Source: Vibrio pomeroyi (GTDB taxonomy: Bacteria; Pseudomonadota; Gammaproteobacteria; Enterobacterales; Vibrionaceae). Taken from it: a DNA stretch of 64,000 nt. The stretch covers positions 620,001-684,000 of the forward strand of contig NZ_AP025507.1 in assembly GCF_024347595.1 (NCBI RefSeq), written 5' to 3'. Shown here piece after piece: positions 31,521 through 40,189 of this stretch (the stretch's first letter is position 1; every line of letters begins with the position of its first letter). The notes under the pieces were generated by a model that ran no database searches, was not told the origin of the DNA, and was given only the letters and a program-made list of their open reading frames with translations. Both the position numbers and the translations under genes were made by a program.

Positions 31521-32309
31521 TTGAAAAAACACTCAAGAAACCTTCACCCATCCTTATCAATCGACAAGGCACCATCCAACGTATTTATGAATTTCGAAGC
31601 GTTCTTATCGAACACCGAAACTCGTGTACATAGCCACCCTTGGGGACAGGTTCAGTTGATCAGCGGTGGGATTCTTGAAATGGAAGCAGAAGGAACACGC
31701 TTTCTCGCACCGCCACACCTTGCGATTTGGGTACCTGCTGGAGTGATGCACTGTAGTTATAACCGTAAACCATTGGACTACTGTTCTTTGAATATTGCAC
31801 GTGAGTTAACTCAACATCTGCCTGAGAAAACCAGCCTTATTAAGATTACGCCGATCGTATCTTCGATCATTGATGACTTTCGCCAGCGTGACATCAATGT
31901 CGCACAAAGCGAACAAGATCAAAGGCTTGTACAAGTATTGTTGGACCAATTGGCAGAGCGCCAAGTCGAGCATCACTTCTTACCTTCAACCGATAACAAG
32001 TATCTTGCGCCTATTCTAGCTGCAATAGAAGAGAACCCAACCGACGATATATCGCTAAAGGATTGGGCAGAGAAAGTACACGCAACCGAGCGAACTCTGT
32101 CGCGTCATTGCCAAAGTGAATTAGGGATGAGCTTTACAGAGTGGCGACTGCGAGTGCGTTACTTGTACTCAATGGATCTGCTAAGAAACGGACAGTCGGT
32201 TAAAGAGGTTGCCCTCACATTAGGCTACAACCAAGCTAGCCCCTTCATTAGCATGTTCAAGAAGTATTCCGGTCAAACACCAGAGCAATATAAGAATCGT
32301 TTGCTGTAG
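31521..32309 (+). CDS. AraC-family transcriptional regulator with cupin sensor
   Basis: 262 residues. The N-terminal cupin has ETRVHSHPWGQVQLISGG and PPHLAIWVPAGVMHC; the C-terminal AraC DNA-binding domain has two helix-turn-helix motifs (ISLKDWAEKVHATERTLSRH and VKEVALTLGYNQASPFISMF). The start is TTG at 31521, preceded by TAGGAAGACAAGA; no ATG lies near it in frame. It is divergent from the EamA transporter gene and is probably its local regulator. Confidence 0.9.
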   Translation: MKKHSRNLHPSLSIDKAPSNVFMNFEAFLSNTETRVHSHPWGQVQLISGGILEMEAEGTRFLAPPHLAIWVPAGVMHCSYNRKPLDYCSLNIARELTQHLPEKTSLIKITPIVSSIIDDFRQRDINVAQSEQDQRLVQVLLDQLAERQVEHHFLPSTDNKYLAPILAAIEENPTDDISLKDWAEKVHATERTLSRHCQSELGMSFTEWRLRVRYLYSMDLLRNGQSVKEVALTLGYNQASPFISMFKKYSGQTPEQYKNRLL

Positions 32310-32484
32310 GTTTTGTTTCGACAGACATCAACGTCGAACACTGGATATTTGCTTTTTGAATAATAAATATCCAGCCGGATCTTTTTATAAAACAAACAGA
32401 TTGCATATAAACCCTGTTTTGTAGAGTATGAGTGGCACTCACCAGCGGTGGGTCATTACAACAATAATAAGGATACTCAATACA

Positions 32485-33279
32485 ATGAAAATGCGTTTAA
32501 ATCTCAGCGTTCTGCTGATTTCAACCGCTCTTAGTCCAGTTGCGCTTGCCAATACTACATACCCTAATGGTTACTATCTAGAAGCTGAAGGACTGAGAGA
32601 AAATGCGTTAAAAGACATGCTTGGTGTGATTGCTGCTCGCGGGCAAAAGCAATTATCGTATAACCAAGTTTGGTCTGCATTGAAAGACACGAATGAAGAT
32701 CCGAATAATTCGAATAACGTTATTCTGTATTACAGCGGTCGCTCACAATCTAAAGGTTTTACCTCGTCGGGTAACAACGACAAAAATGCTTGGAACCGTG
32801 AACATCTTTGGCCTAAATCTTTTGGTTTTAAGCGTAAAGACCAATGGGGCTATACCGATATCCATCACCTGCAGCCAACCGATGCAGAGATTAACTCAAT
32901 TCGTTCAAACAAGGACTTTGATTTTGGCGGGGCGCCACTGAAAAAGTCTCCGCTTAATAAAACGGATTACGATAGTTTTGAACCTAGAGATGCCGTAAAA
33001 GGTGATACAGCTCGTTCGCTTTTCTATATGGCTGTACGCTATGAAGGAAATAACGCGAAAATGCCTGACTTGTATCTGGTTGATGATGTGTCGAGTACGT
33101 CAGGTCAACCTAAGGTTGGAAAGCTATGCACCCTACTTCAATGGCATAACGCGGATCCAGTGGATGATTGGGAACGTAACCGCCACGAAAAAGCCGTTAA
33201 GTGGCAAGGCAACCGAAACCCCTTCATTGATAACCCAAATTGGGTGAACGACATCTATAGCAGTAGATGTAACGGGTGA
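32485..33279 (+). CDS. endA: Secreted endonuclease I
   Basis: Periplasmic or extracellular DNase of the endonuclease I/Dns/Vvn family. 264 residues: a signal peptide (about 1-21, LALA), then the catalytic region NAWNREHLWPKSFGFK with the general-base His and metal ligands, and GYTDIHHLQPTDAEINSIRS. The family's Cys pattern is partly present (KLCTLLQWHNADPVDDWERN, final SSRCNG). ATG at 32485 follows AAGGATACTCAATACA; the open frame starts 57 bp earlier but without a signal peptide at its head. In vibrios such nucleases degrade extracellular DNA for nutrients and limit transformation. Confidence 0.93.
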   Translation: MKMRLNLSVLLISTALSPVALANTTYPNGYYLEAEGLRENALKDMLGVIAARGQKQLSYNQVWSALKDTNEDPNNSNNVILYYSGRSQSKGFTSSGNNDKNAWNREHLWPKSFGFKRKDQWGYTDIHHLQPTDAEINSIRSNKDFDFGGAPLKKSPLNKTDYDSFEPRDAVKGDTARSLFYMAVRYEGNNAKMPDLYLVDDVSSTSGQPKVGKLCTLLQWHNADPVDDWERNRHEKAVKWQGNRNPFIDNPNWVNDIYSSRCNG

Positions 33280-33328
33280 TTAGTCGCTTAAATAAAACTA
33301 ATCGGTAGCTATACCCCTGAAAAATAAA

Positions 33329-33354
33329 AAGGCCATCTTAGAGATGGCTTTTTA
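33329..33354 (+). terminator. Terminator of the endonuclease gene
   Basis: GCCATCT / AGATGGC stem with TAG loop, followed by five T and preceded by five A, 50 bp after the stop codon. Confidence 0.85.
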
Positions 33355-33466
33355 ATCACTAGCCTAATAATCAGCTCGGTAAACACAACCATCAATCTGA
33401 ATGGAAATTACCGAAGATTGAGCGTCACTTTGACAGTGGTTCAAACGTTTATTACGGATTCATCAA

Positions 33467-33817
33467 CTATAAGAGATTAATTCCAAAATGTTTTGCCAGC
33501 GTATTTACGACACCAAAACAGACAATCGATATAAGACAACTGAGCAATAACGTCGCCCAAAAGGAATATTTGCTCAGTAAATAGGGAAACAGCAGGAACA
33601 TTGGAAGTGTTGGCACCACAAACCAGAACGTATAGAAGGCATGGTTTGATAGTTTGTCGGAACCTTGGCCTTCGATATACATCCATATCAACGCGAGAAT
33701 GGTGACTGTTGGTAAGGCTGCGACCAAAGCCCCGAGCTTGTCGTTACGCTTGGCGACTTCAGAGATAAGAACAACAATTGCAGCCGTCGTTAAATACTTG
33801 AAAACAATCCACCACAT
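33467..33817 (-). CDS. DUF3147-family small membrane protein
   Basis: 116 residues with four predicted transmembrane helices and the motif SEVAKRNDKLGALVAALPTV characteristic of DUF3147. I use ATG at 33817, where TTGGAG lies seven bases upstream; a TTG at 33835 is less likely. Function of the family is unknown. It is a single leftward gene. Confidence 0.8.
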   Translation of the reverse strand: MWWIVFKYLTTAAIVVLISEVAKRNDKLGALVAALPTVTILALIWMYIEGQGSDKLSNHAFYTFWFVVPTLPMFLLFPYLLSKYSFWATLLLSCLISIVCFGVVNTLAKHFGINLL

Positions 33818-33963
33818 GTTGCGCTCCAAGCACAAATTAAAAGTTTAGCTGACTGAGCTTAAGTCGTGATAAGAATTAGGTTATCCAAAGCGTTATTAAC
33901 CAGTGAGATAGGAGAATAAATGACGCTAGAAAATAATCCTTGGCTCCATAGTCGTTAGTATGT

Positions 33964-35091
33964 CTAATACCCCGTCAGCTCCATATACCCCGTGCCTGAG
34001 TGTGTTCCTTCAATTGAGATAGGCCCTTCCCAATAGGGAACCGATAGGGGCATTTTTGCTTTGGGATTGAGTGCCGAGACTGTCAGCTCTATTTGCTGGC
34101 TTGGAATTGAAACCTGCCACTCTGTTGGGTAATCGCGTCCGTCGATTTCTGTTTGCTTGACGGCGGTTAAGGTGATGTCTTGTTGTGAAATGGCAATGCC
34201 AGAACCATCTTGCTTCATTAACCTTGCGCTAGCATAGCTGGCTTCACCTGTTGTTGAATTTCGTAGTTGGAACACGACTAAGCTAGTGTAATCATTGAGC
34301 CTGAGTGCAAACCAATCCCAGCCTTGTTGTGAGTCGAGTAAGAACTGCGAGCTCCACTCCCTATCTATCCAGCCTTTTCCAGAAACCTGATGGGTCACGC
34401 CATCAATCGTCACGTTACCCGATACATCGATAAATGGTTGGCTGTAGTAATAGGAAGCCACTTTTCCGTCGCTACTTTTGGTGCTGTAGCCTTGTTCACC
34501 CTGTTTTTGATAGGGAGTGTCGCTGGTGAGTGTCAACGAGTAGCCAAACTGTTCTGAGTTTGCGTTCAACGTGGCAGGGAATAGGTCATTGCTTGATGAG
34601 TTCCACTGCCAGTCATCAAGATAGACTCGAAATGGTGAAGCATCAACTCCCGCCAATTCTGCTTGATCGCGCGACCATTTTTCATCGGCATAATGTTTGT
34701 CTTCGGTGGTGACAGCACTATGCGCCATATAGATCTGTTGGCTTTGCCATACGGTTAGCTTGCTTTGTTCGGCGTTATCTTCTCGAGCTGCGGCAAAGCG
34801 GAATTGTGTCCATTGCACACCCAGTTCATTGCCATCTTCATCGATGAGGTTGGCGGTTAAATACCACCATTCATGGCGAAAGCTCGGGTGCGCTTGGTGG
34901 TCTGAAGGGAAATTGATGTCTACGCCTTTGACTACGGGAGTGAATTGATCATTTTGCTCATTGTTACCTCCAAGTATTGAACCCATGTTTTGAGCTGATT
35001 TTGGATCGCCTTTTTCACAACCCCATAGAGAAAGTAGGCTAAGTGAGAGAACAGACAGTTTGATTAGCTTACTCTTCATATCAATGTTCAT
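33964..35091 (-). CDS. attH: AttH-like lipoprotein (lipocalin-like / CrtC-related domain)
   Basis: About 375 residues. The N-terminus has a lipoprotein signal with lipobox LSLWGC (Cys near residue 26). The body shows the AttH/hydroxyneurosporene-synthase-like pattern: HPSFRHEWWYLTANLIDEDG, then GVQWTQFRFA, GWIDREWSSQFL and QGWDWFALRLND. The C-terminus is YWEGPISIEGTHSGTGYMEL. It is translationally coupled to the permease gene (TGATG overlap, AGGTG upstream). By family it is the secreted component of the AttEFGH ABC system; its ligand is not known. A diverged copy of its last 28 codons is found at 44744-44834. Confidence 0.87.
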   Translation of the reverse strand: MNIDMKSKLIKLSVLSLSLLSLWGCEKGDPKSAQNMGSILGGNNEQNDQFTPVVKGVDINFPSDHQAHPSFRHEWWYLTANLIDEDGNELGVQWTQFRFAAAREDNAEQSKLTVWQSQQIYMAHSAVTTEDKHYADEKWSRDQAELAGVDASPFRVYLDDWQWNSSSNDLFPATLNANSEQFGYSLTLTSDTPYQKQGEQGYSTKSSDGKVASYYYSQPFIDVSGNVTIDGVTHQVSGKGWIDREWSSQFLLDSQQGWDWFALRLNDYTSLVVFQLRNSTTGEASYASARLMKQDGSGIAISQQDITLTAVKQTEIDGRDYPTEWQVSIPSQQIELTVSALNPKAKMPLSVPYWEGPISIEGTHSGTGYMELTGY

Positions 35092-37619
35092 CACAACACC
35101 TCACTTTGCAAGCTAGACACCACTGGTTTACTGACCAAACGCCAGAGGGGGATGAGTGTCGCAATCACAGCCACAATAATCGTGATGAAGGAAATGCTGA
35201 GCGCATCGCTCCAATTCCACTGGTAGTTTAAGCTCCAACCGAAGGCGCGTAGGGTAACGATGTCTGTTAGTACGTATCCCACCATAGCGCCAAGTGGGAT
35301 GGCGATAACCAGAGTAAAAGCCACAAGCACACCGATTTGCCCGAGCACCATCGCCATCAGCTTTTTGCGGCTCACGCCTAGTGCATACAGCCTTGCGATA
35401 GCGGCCTTGCGCGCATCGAGCAACATGAAGCACGCACAGAACAAGCCAATCACCGCGACCATCAATGTGACGCCATTCAGTGCTCGAGTGATGGCGAAGG
35501 TTTGTGAAAAGATATCTAAAGCGAGGGATTTGATCTGTGCTTGGTCGTAGAGTTGGCTTGGGTGCAAATTCAGTTGTTGGCGTAACTGTTCGTATACCTG
35601 TTGCTGGTCGCCAGAGACTTTAATACCTAGGCTGGTGGGCAAATCCGTAAAGCCGCTTTCAAGCCACAAACTAGGGGCAAGTAACACTTCGCCATTGGGT
35701 GAGCCGTAATCATGGAAAACAGCGCCAACCACCAGTGATTTGTCAGGGATAGAGTCTAGCTTAAATTCGCTATTCAGTGATAAGCCAAGCTTCACCGCGG
35801 TAGGTTCACTGATCGCCACGAGTTCACCGCGGTAGAAGCGCTCCCAAAAGTTATCCAGCTGCGATTGGAACACCAGGGTTTGCTCTAATGTATCTTTGTC
35901 TTTAGTGCCAAGTAACGTGGGCAGGCCCTGCAAGTTATCATCAACATAGTATTGCTTATAAACGGTTTCAACGTTCTCAAACTGCTCCAATGCGCGCTCG
36001 ACATTAGCGATTTCGCCTTGAGCGGGGCTAACGTAAATGTCGGCATGCAATCGCTGTTCTAGCCACTGCTTTAGAGTGGACTCAAAGCTACCAACTAAGG
36101 TATTCATTCCCATGTTGGCGGTAACCGCAAGAAGCAGCGCCATCATGGCAAGGGAGAGGGGAGATATCAGCTCTCGCAGTTCAGCAAACAGGTACTGCAT
36201 CAACCCCGATTGGGTTCTCTGTTCACTCCAATTTGCTAACACGCTGAGCGTTTTGGGCAGATATAAAGGAATCGACACCACTAATACACCAAGCCACGCC
36301 ATCGTGAAGCGATGATGTTCACTGAGCCACAAGCCTACCAATGCGATAACAGTTAGCGCTAAACCAATGACAAACAGTTGGTTTTCGTTCGAGTTTTCTG
36401 GCGCTTGGTAAAAACCACCATGAGAAGAGAGCGGCTGTCGAACGCGTTGCTTAAAGTGCTGCCAGCACGCAACAAGCGTAGCGGCTAACGTAAGCAATAA
36501 GGCTTGTGCTAACCATGACCACTGCCATGTACCGGGCAGAAGTGTTGCGCCGTATAGTTGTTCCAGCGTTATCGCCACGGTGGGATGGAGCCAGTGGCTT
36601 AATTGAATACCCAAAATGAAACCGAGTGAAGCTCCTAGGGTTACCAGAACGGTAAGTTCTATGAGCAAAGCAGAAAATACGATGCTTGGTGCTACACCGG
36701 CTTGCTGAATTTGAACTAATAGTCGATTACGTTTCAGTAAGCTGTATTTCACGCCGTTATAAGCGATGAACAAACCAACCAAAAACGCCAGTAGGCTCAT
36801 GGCTGTGAGGTTGAGATGAAAGCTGTCGGTAATAGATCCGAGATCGGTACTCTGGTTATTGGTGATCCATTGCCCTTGCTCTGCTATGAGATCCTGCCAT
36901 TTGTCTTGCGCATGGTTCTCGGCATCAAAAACGGCAATGTAGCTCAGTTGACCTTGCTTGTTCAGTAGTTGTTGGGCGAAGCCTATATCCATCAACATTC
37001 GGCTGCCCAGTTGCCATTCATTGGGCAGCACCACAACTTTTGTGACGACTTCATCGAGAATGAGTGTTTCTACTTTGCCCAAGCTTTGGTGTTGCGACTG
37101 GCTCATCATCACTATGGGCTTGCCCGCCAGTAGTTGAGGTAGGGGAAGGGCATTATCGAACAGGGATATATTTTGTTGGTTCTGATTTGTTTGTTCGTTC
37201 TCTTCGGAGTAGCGAGTTCTTGAGGTGAGAGCAGAGATTAGCTCACTACCTTGTACCGACCAACGACGACCTTGTTCGTCTCTCACTCGCCCTTCAATCA
37301 CAGGCAGTATCGCGCTTAATCCGTTTTGTCTTAGCTTGAAGTAGAGCGATTCTGGCAAATAGTTTTGCCCCGCTGGTGGGATAATAAGGTTTCTTGCTTG
37401 AGCGCTAAGTTGCTCGGTGGATTCTGCATAGCTGCGTTTGGCATTAAGGTTGATGGCTTGCACGGCGACAAACAGGGTGACCGCCAATACGATACCAATC
37501 AAGATCGCTGCAGCTTGCAAAGGGGATTGGCGATAATGCGCAGCGAATAGGTTCAGCGTAAGTTTTGTGTGAGCGATTTTGAGACAATTTGATTCGGGTG
37601 TCCGCTTAGCTTTCAACAT
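35091..37619 (-). CDS. AttF/AttG-type FtsX-like ABC permease (fused)
   Basis: About 842 residues with about ten predicted transmembrane helices, arranged as two FtsX/MacB-type units. Unit 1 has an N-terminal helix, a periplasmic domain and then three helices near 270-390. Two to three central helices (about 430-510) lead into a second periplasmic domain and a final three-helix FtsX block (MVAVIGLFCACFMLLDARKA; VVSSLQSEVL end). A single protein thus replaces separate AttF and AttG permeases. The start is uncertain: ATG at 37619 or GTG at 37631, both overlapping attE, and neither has a strong ribosome-binding site. Such permeases usually move lipids or lipoproteins, or transmit mechanical signals. 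Confidence 0.85.
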   Translation of the reverse strand: MLKAKRTPESNCLKIAHTKLTLNLFAAHYRQSPLQAAAILIGIVLAVTLFVAVQAINLNAKRSYAESTEQLSAQARNLIIPPAGQNYLPESLYFKLRQNGLSAILPVIEGRVRDEQGRRWSVQGSELISALTSRTRYSEENEQTNQNQQNISLFDNALPLPQLLAGKPIVMMSQSQHQSLGKVETLILDEVVTKVVVLPNEWQLGSRMLMDIGFAQQLLNKQGQLSYIAVFDAENHAQDKWQDLIAEQGQWITNNQSTDLGSITDSFHLNLTAMSLLAFLVGLFIAYNGVKYSLLKRNRLLVQIQQAGVAPSIVFSALLIELTVLVTLGASLGFILGIQLSHWLHPTVAITLEQLYGATLLPGTWQWSWLAQALLLTLAATLVACWQHFKQRVRQPLSSHGGFYQAPENSNENQLFVIGLALTVIALVGLWLSEHHRFTMAWLGVLVVSIPLYLPKTLSVLANWSEQRTQSGLMQYLFAELRELISPLSLAMMALLLAVTANMGMNTLVGSFESTLKQWLEQRLHADIYVSPAQGEIANVERALEQFENVETVYKQYYVDDNLQGLPTLLGTKDKDTLEQTLVFQSQLDNFWERFYRGELVAISEPTAVKLGLSLNSEFKLDSIPDKSLVVGAVFHDYGSPNGEVLLAPSLWLESGFTDLPTSLGIKVSGDQQQVYEQLRQQLNLHPSQLYDQAQIKSLALDIFSQTFAITRALNGVTLMVAVIGLFCACFMLLDARKAAIARLYALGVSRKKLMAMVLGQIGVLVAFTLVIAIPLGAMVGYVLTDIVTLRAFGWSLNYQWNWSDALSISFITIIVAVIATLIPLWRLVSKPVVSSLQSEVL

Positions 37620-38322
37620 AAGAAATGTCACTCGCTTGCTTTTTGTTTAAATCGGCTCGCTTCAGCTTTCCATCATCTAACACCAGTTGTGTCTGCATAA
37701 AATTGGCACATTCGGGGCTGTGTGTAACCAGTAATACGGCGGTGTTGCCTTGTGTGGTGATTTTGTTCAGTAGCCTCATGACTTCTAAACCAGCTTTGTG
37801 GTCAAGGTTGCCTGTGGGTTCATCGGCAAGCAGCAGTTTTGGTTTATGAGCTAGCGCGCGAGCTATGGCTACTCGTTGTTGCTGTCCACCAGAGAGCGCT
37901 GATACATGCCTATCCAGTAGTTCACTTATGCCTAACGCTTCTACCAAGTAATCACACCAGTCGCCCCATTTTTGTTGATTCAAATGCAACGGGAACGCGA
38001 TGTTTTGTTTCACGTTGAGTGGGGTTAATAAGTTGAACTGCTGAAAGATAACGCCCAGTTTTTGATGGCGGAAGCGGCTCCACTGTGGGTCTTTCCAAGC
38101 GGATGTATTTTCACCATCGAGCCATAACTCGCCACTTGAGAGCGGTTCAAAACCCGTAATGAGATTGAGTAGAGTGCTTTTCCCGCTGCCACTTGCTCCT
38201 GTCAAAGCCACACTAGCGCCTGTCGCCAAAGTGAAGTCGACACTATCCAACACGCTATGGGTGTCTTTGCCGTCAACAAAGCTTTTACTGGCCTGTTTCA
38301 GCGTGACAACTGGGTTTTCCAT
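37606..38322 (-). CDS. attE: AttE-type ABC transporter ATP-binding protein (LolD/MacB class)
   Basis: 238-residue ATPase with Walker A GASGSGKST, signature [13 protein letters not shown], Walker B LLLADEPTGNLD and switch His VTHSPEC. The LFNLLTPLNVKQN-like Q-loop region places it in the LolD/MacB (Type VII) class that works with FtsX-like permeases. First gene of the att operon, start ATG after GGAGAGGAA. The three genes overlap or abut, so they form one transcript. Confidence 0.9.
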   Translation of the reverse strand: MENPVVTLKQASKSFVDGKDTHSVLDSVDFTLATGASVALTGASGSGKSTLLNLITGFEPLSSGELWLDGENTSAWKDPQWSRFRHQKLGVIFQQFNLLTPLNVKQNIAFPLHLNQQKWGDWCDYLVEALGISELLDRHVSALSGGQQQRVAIARALAHKPKLLLADEPTGNLDHKAGLEVMRLLNKITTQGNTAVLLVTHSPECANFMQTQLVLDDGKLKRADLNKKQASDISYVES

Positions 38323-38765
38323 TTCCTCTCCTTGTATCCAACAATGACTATCAAACTGTAGACAACAATTTCAAATAATAGAGCGATTTATATCGAATTA
38401 TTAATAACTTGTACTTTGATAAGAGAGAAATAGATCAGTGAGAGGTGGAATTCGGACTCTCGTTGGGACTTTGAATTATCACATTGCCTTGGGTTATTTA
38501 TTAGACGGTTTTTTACGGCATCTAAGGGTAGCCAATTCCAACGCTTGGTATCTGATGAAGATTATTTTGTGTGAGGATAAGGCGAGTGAAAGCTGTATCC
38601 CTAACATATTTTTCCCATAGCTTGTTAGTGTTTTTAATACTCAGGTAGAGTGACATATTGAAAATCTCAATCTTTCATTCAACAATAAAGGTGACATTAC
38701 ATGTATGTAATGTCACCTATAAGGTATTGAGTTGTGAAACGAAGAGGTTTGCCAAAAAGTGTGTA
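38323..38765. other. Intergenic region upstream of the att operon, with a leftward hairpin
   Basis: 443 bp. The right part holds a near-perfect palindrome at 38689-38716 (AGGTGACATTAC / GTAATGTCACCT, loop ATGTAT). Leftward it is followed by TTTATTGTT, so it probably terminates the ricin-like gene. A short open frame at 38438-38620 has no supporting feature. The att promoter should lie in the left part. Confidence 0.55.
38689..38716 (-). terminator. Hairpin/terminator downstream of the ricin-like protein gene
   Basis: Twelve-pair perfect stem AGGTGACATTAC / GTAATGTCACCT. The leftward T-rich tail is imperfect (TTTATTGTT), so termination strength is uncertain; the palindrome could also be a protein-binding site. 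Confidence 0.6.
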
Positions 38766-39326
38766 TTACTTAGATACGACCGTCCATTTCATTAGAACTG
38801 GCTCTGCTTCCTCACACTGAATCAGTTCAAGTGGACGTTTTACCCAAGGACCGGCTTCTTGAGTTTCTGATGTCACAGCCAAACAGTAACTAGAATCCGC
38901 TTTCAATCGAATAGTCTGATCATTTTCGCTATAAACAAAACCTTGGTGTTTTGCATCGCTGCACTCTAGTAACGCGAGTTCGCTCTTTCCTTTAGCTAAA
39001 AGACCTTGCATACACAACCCTTCAAACGCATAAGATTGAATCTTATTTGTTTCATTGTCGTATTCAAATCTCACATCATGACCAGAATAGTTACGAGGAG
39101 AACCTTCGGGCGCTTTGGGCTTACAGGTGTGGGTCTGCATTAATTCGGATTGACCAGGGCCGTAGGTATCAATACAAAATCCATAACCGTTTGGCTCATC
39201 TAAATTATCACTTAATACAATGTATGGAGGCTCTGTCGGCACATTCGGCTCTGCTGCAAAGAGAAATGAAGGGGCAGCAACTAAGCTAGATGCCACAATG
39301 ACTTTGGCTACATTTTTCAGTTTCAT
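38766..39326 (-). CDS. Secreted ricin-type beta-trefoil-like protein
   Basis: 186 residues with a signal peptide (about 1-24, FLFAA) and a single beta-trefoil-like domain. Landmarks are GFCIDTYGPGQ, LMQTHTCKPK, FEGLCMQGLLAKGKSELALLECSD, SSYCLAVT and ELIQCEE, with a final MKWTVV in place of the usual QxW. The six Cys suggest disulphides in the periplasm or outside the cell. Such domains bind sugars; no catalytic domain is attached. The start is supported by AAAGGATGAAATAGAT. It is probably co-oriented with, but separate from, the DUF1499 gene 46 bp upstream. Confidence 0.75.
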   Translation of the reverse strand: MKLKNVAKVIVASSLVAAPSFLFAAEPNVPTEPPYIVLSDNLDEPNGYGFCIDTYGPGQSELMQTHTCKPKAPEGSPRNYSGHDVRFEYDNETNKIQSYAFEGLCMQGLLAKGKSELALLECSDAKHQGFVYSENDQTIRLKADSSYCLAVTSETQEAGPWVKRPLELIQCEEAEPVLMKWTVVSK

Positions 39327-39372
39327 ATCTATTTCATCCTTTAATAAATTTCGGTGTTGTAACTAAAACGGC

Positions 39373-40113
39373 TTACTGGTTAAAACTTTCGGTGAACTCT
39401 ACAATTCGAGCTGCATTGACTCCTTTATCACTGCGACCGATTCGAGACACACTACGAATGTCGACACGGCTCTCGCTGTTTATCGGTGTGACTTTAACGA
39501 CCACATCGTCTATAAAGCCAAAGAAAGTTGTTTGAGCTGTCGCTTCAAAGCGTAATGCTTCAGGAAATCTTGCAACAATTTCCCAACCTTTGTTCTGCGC
39601 AACATCCAGAGCTTTTTCGTATGCATCTTCAGCAGAGAGGCTAGACGGAATTGGCTTAATGTATGGGTGCAACTTCCTCTGTACTGCTGCAACTTCCTCC
39701 CCTGCATAAATCAGAGAGTTTTTGGCACCGGCACGCGTATCATCCAGCACCAAAAATTTAGGTGGGTTTGTGGTATCGGTTGTAATGTCATGAATTGCAG
39801 GTCCACGTTTCACAGGGTGAATCATGCCATGGATCATTGGCGCGGTGAGGCTAAGCCCTATGAATGCTGCAACTAGAGATTTGATAGCCCCAGTTCGATT
39901 ACGAGTAACACATTGGTAGATGAGCCCGAGAGTACTTAACGCGAGCAAAGAGAGGCCGATGGGGTTGAGATAATTTCGAATGTAGCCAAAGCCAATTATG
40001 GGATCCCACAAGCCCAAACGCGCCCCAAAGATCATCACGGCAACCGCTAGCACAGCGGAAAAAGCGATGATTAGTAATAATGTTCCAATACGAGAGGTAC
40101 GGCTGTTCGTCAT
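39373..40113 (-). CDS. DUF1499 membrane protein
   Basis: 246 residues: three N-terminal transmembrane helices (about 10-32, 45-62, 75-95), then a soluble DUF1499 domain with VQRKLHPYIKPI, WEIVARFPEALRFEATAQTT and the hallmark end RVDIRSVSRIGRSDKGVNAA. Function is unknown. AAGGATAGAAA precedes ATG 40113. It lies 76 bp after the RND pump gene on the same strand and might share its transcript. Confidence 0.85.
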   Translation of the reverse strand: MTNSRTSRIGTLLLIIAFSAVLAVAVMIFGARLGLWDPIIGFGYIRNYLNPIGLSLLALSTLGLIYQCVTRNRTGAIKSLVAAFIGLSLTAPMIHGMIHPVKRGPAIHDITTDTTNPPKFLVLDDTRAGAKNSLIYAGEEVAAVQRKLHPYIKPIPSSLSAEDAYEKALDVAQNKGWEIVARFPEALRFEATAQTTFFGFIDDVVVKVTPINSESRVDIRSVSRIGRSDKGVNAARIVEFTESFNQ

Positions 40114-40189
40114 TTTCTATCCTTTGAAAGTGTTCAGCGAGTAATGATGAGCAACTCCTAGGCTCATCATCTCCTCATTTTGTTAGTAC

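Noticed and set aside
38438..38620. 60-codon plus-strand open frame upstream of attE
   Set aside because: No ribosome-binding site, domain or conserved neighbour; treated as non-coding.
40144..40170. ATGATGAGC / GCTCATCAT hairpin after the RND pump gene
   Set aside because: No T-run in the leftward direction; could be an mRNA structure but not supported as a terminator.
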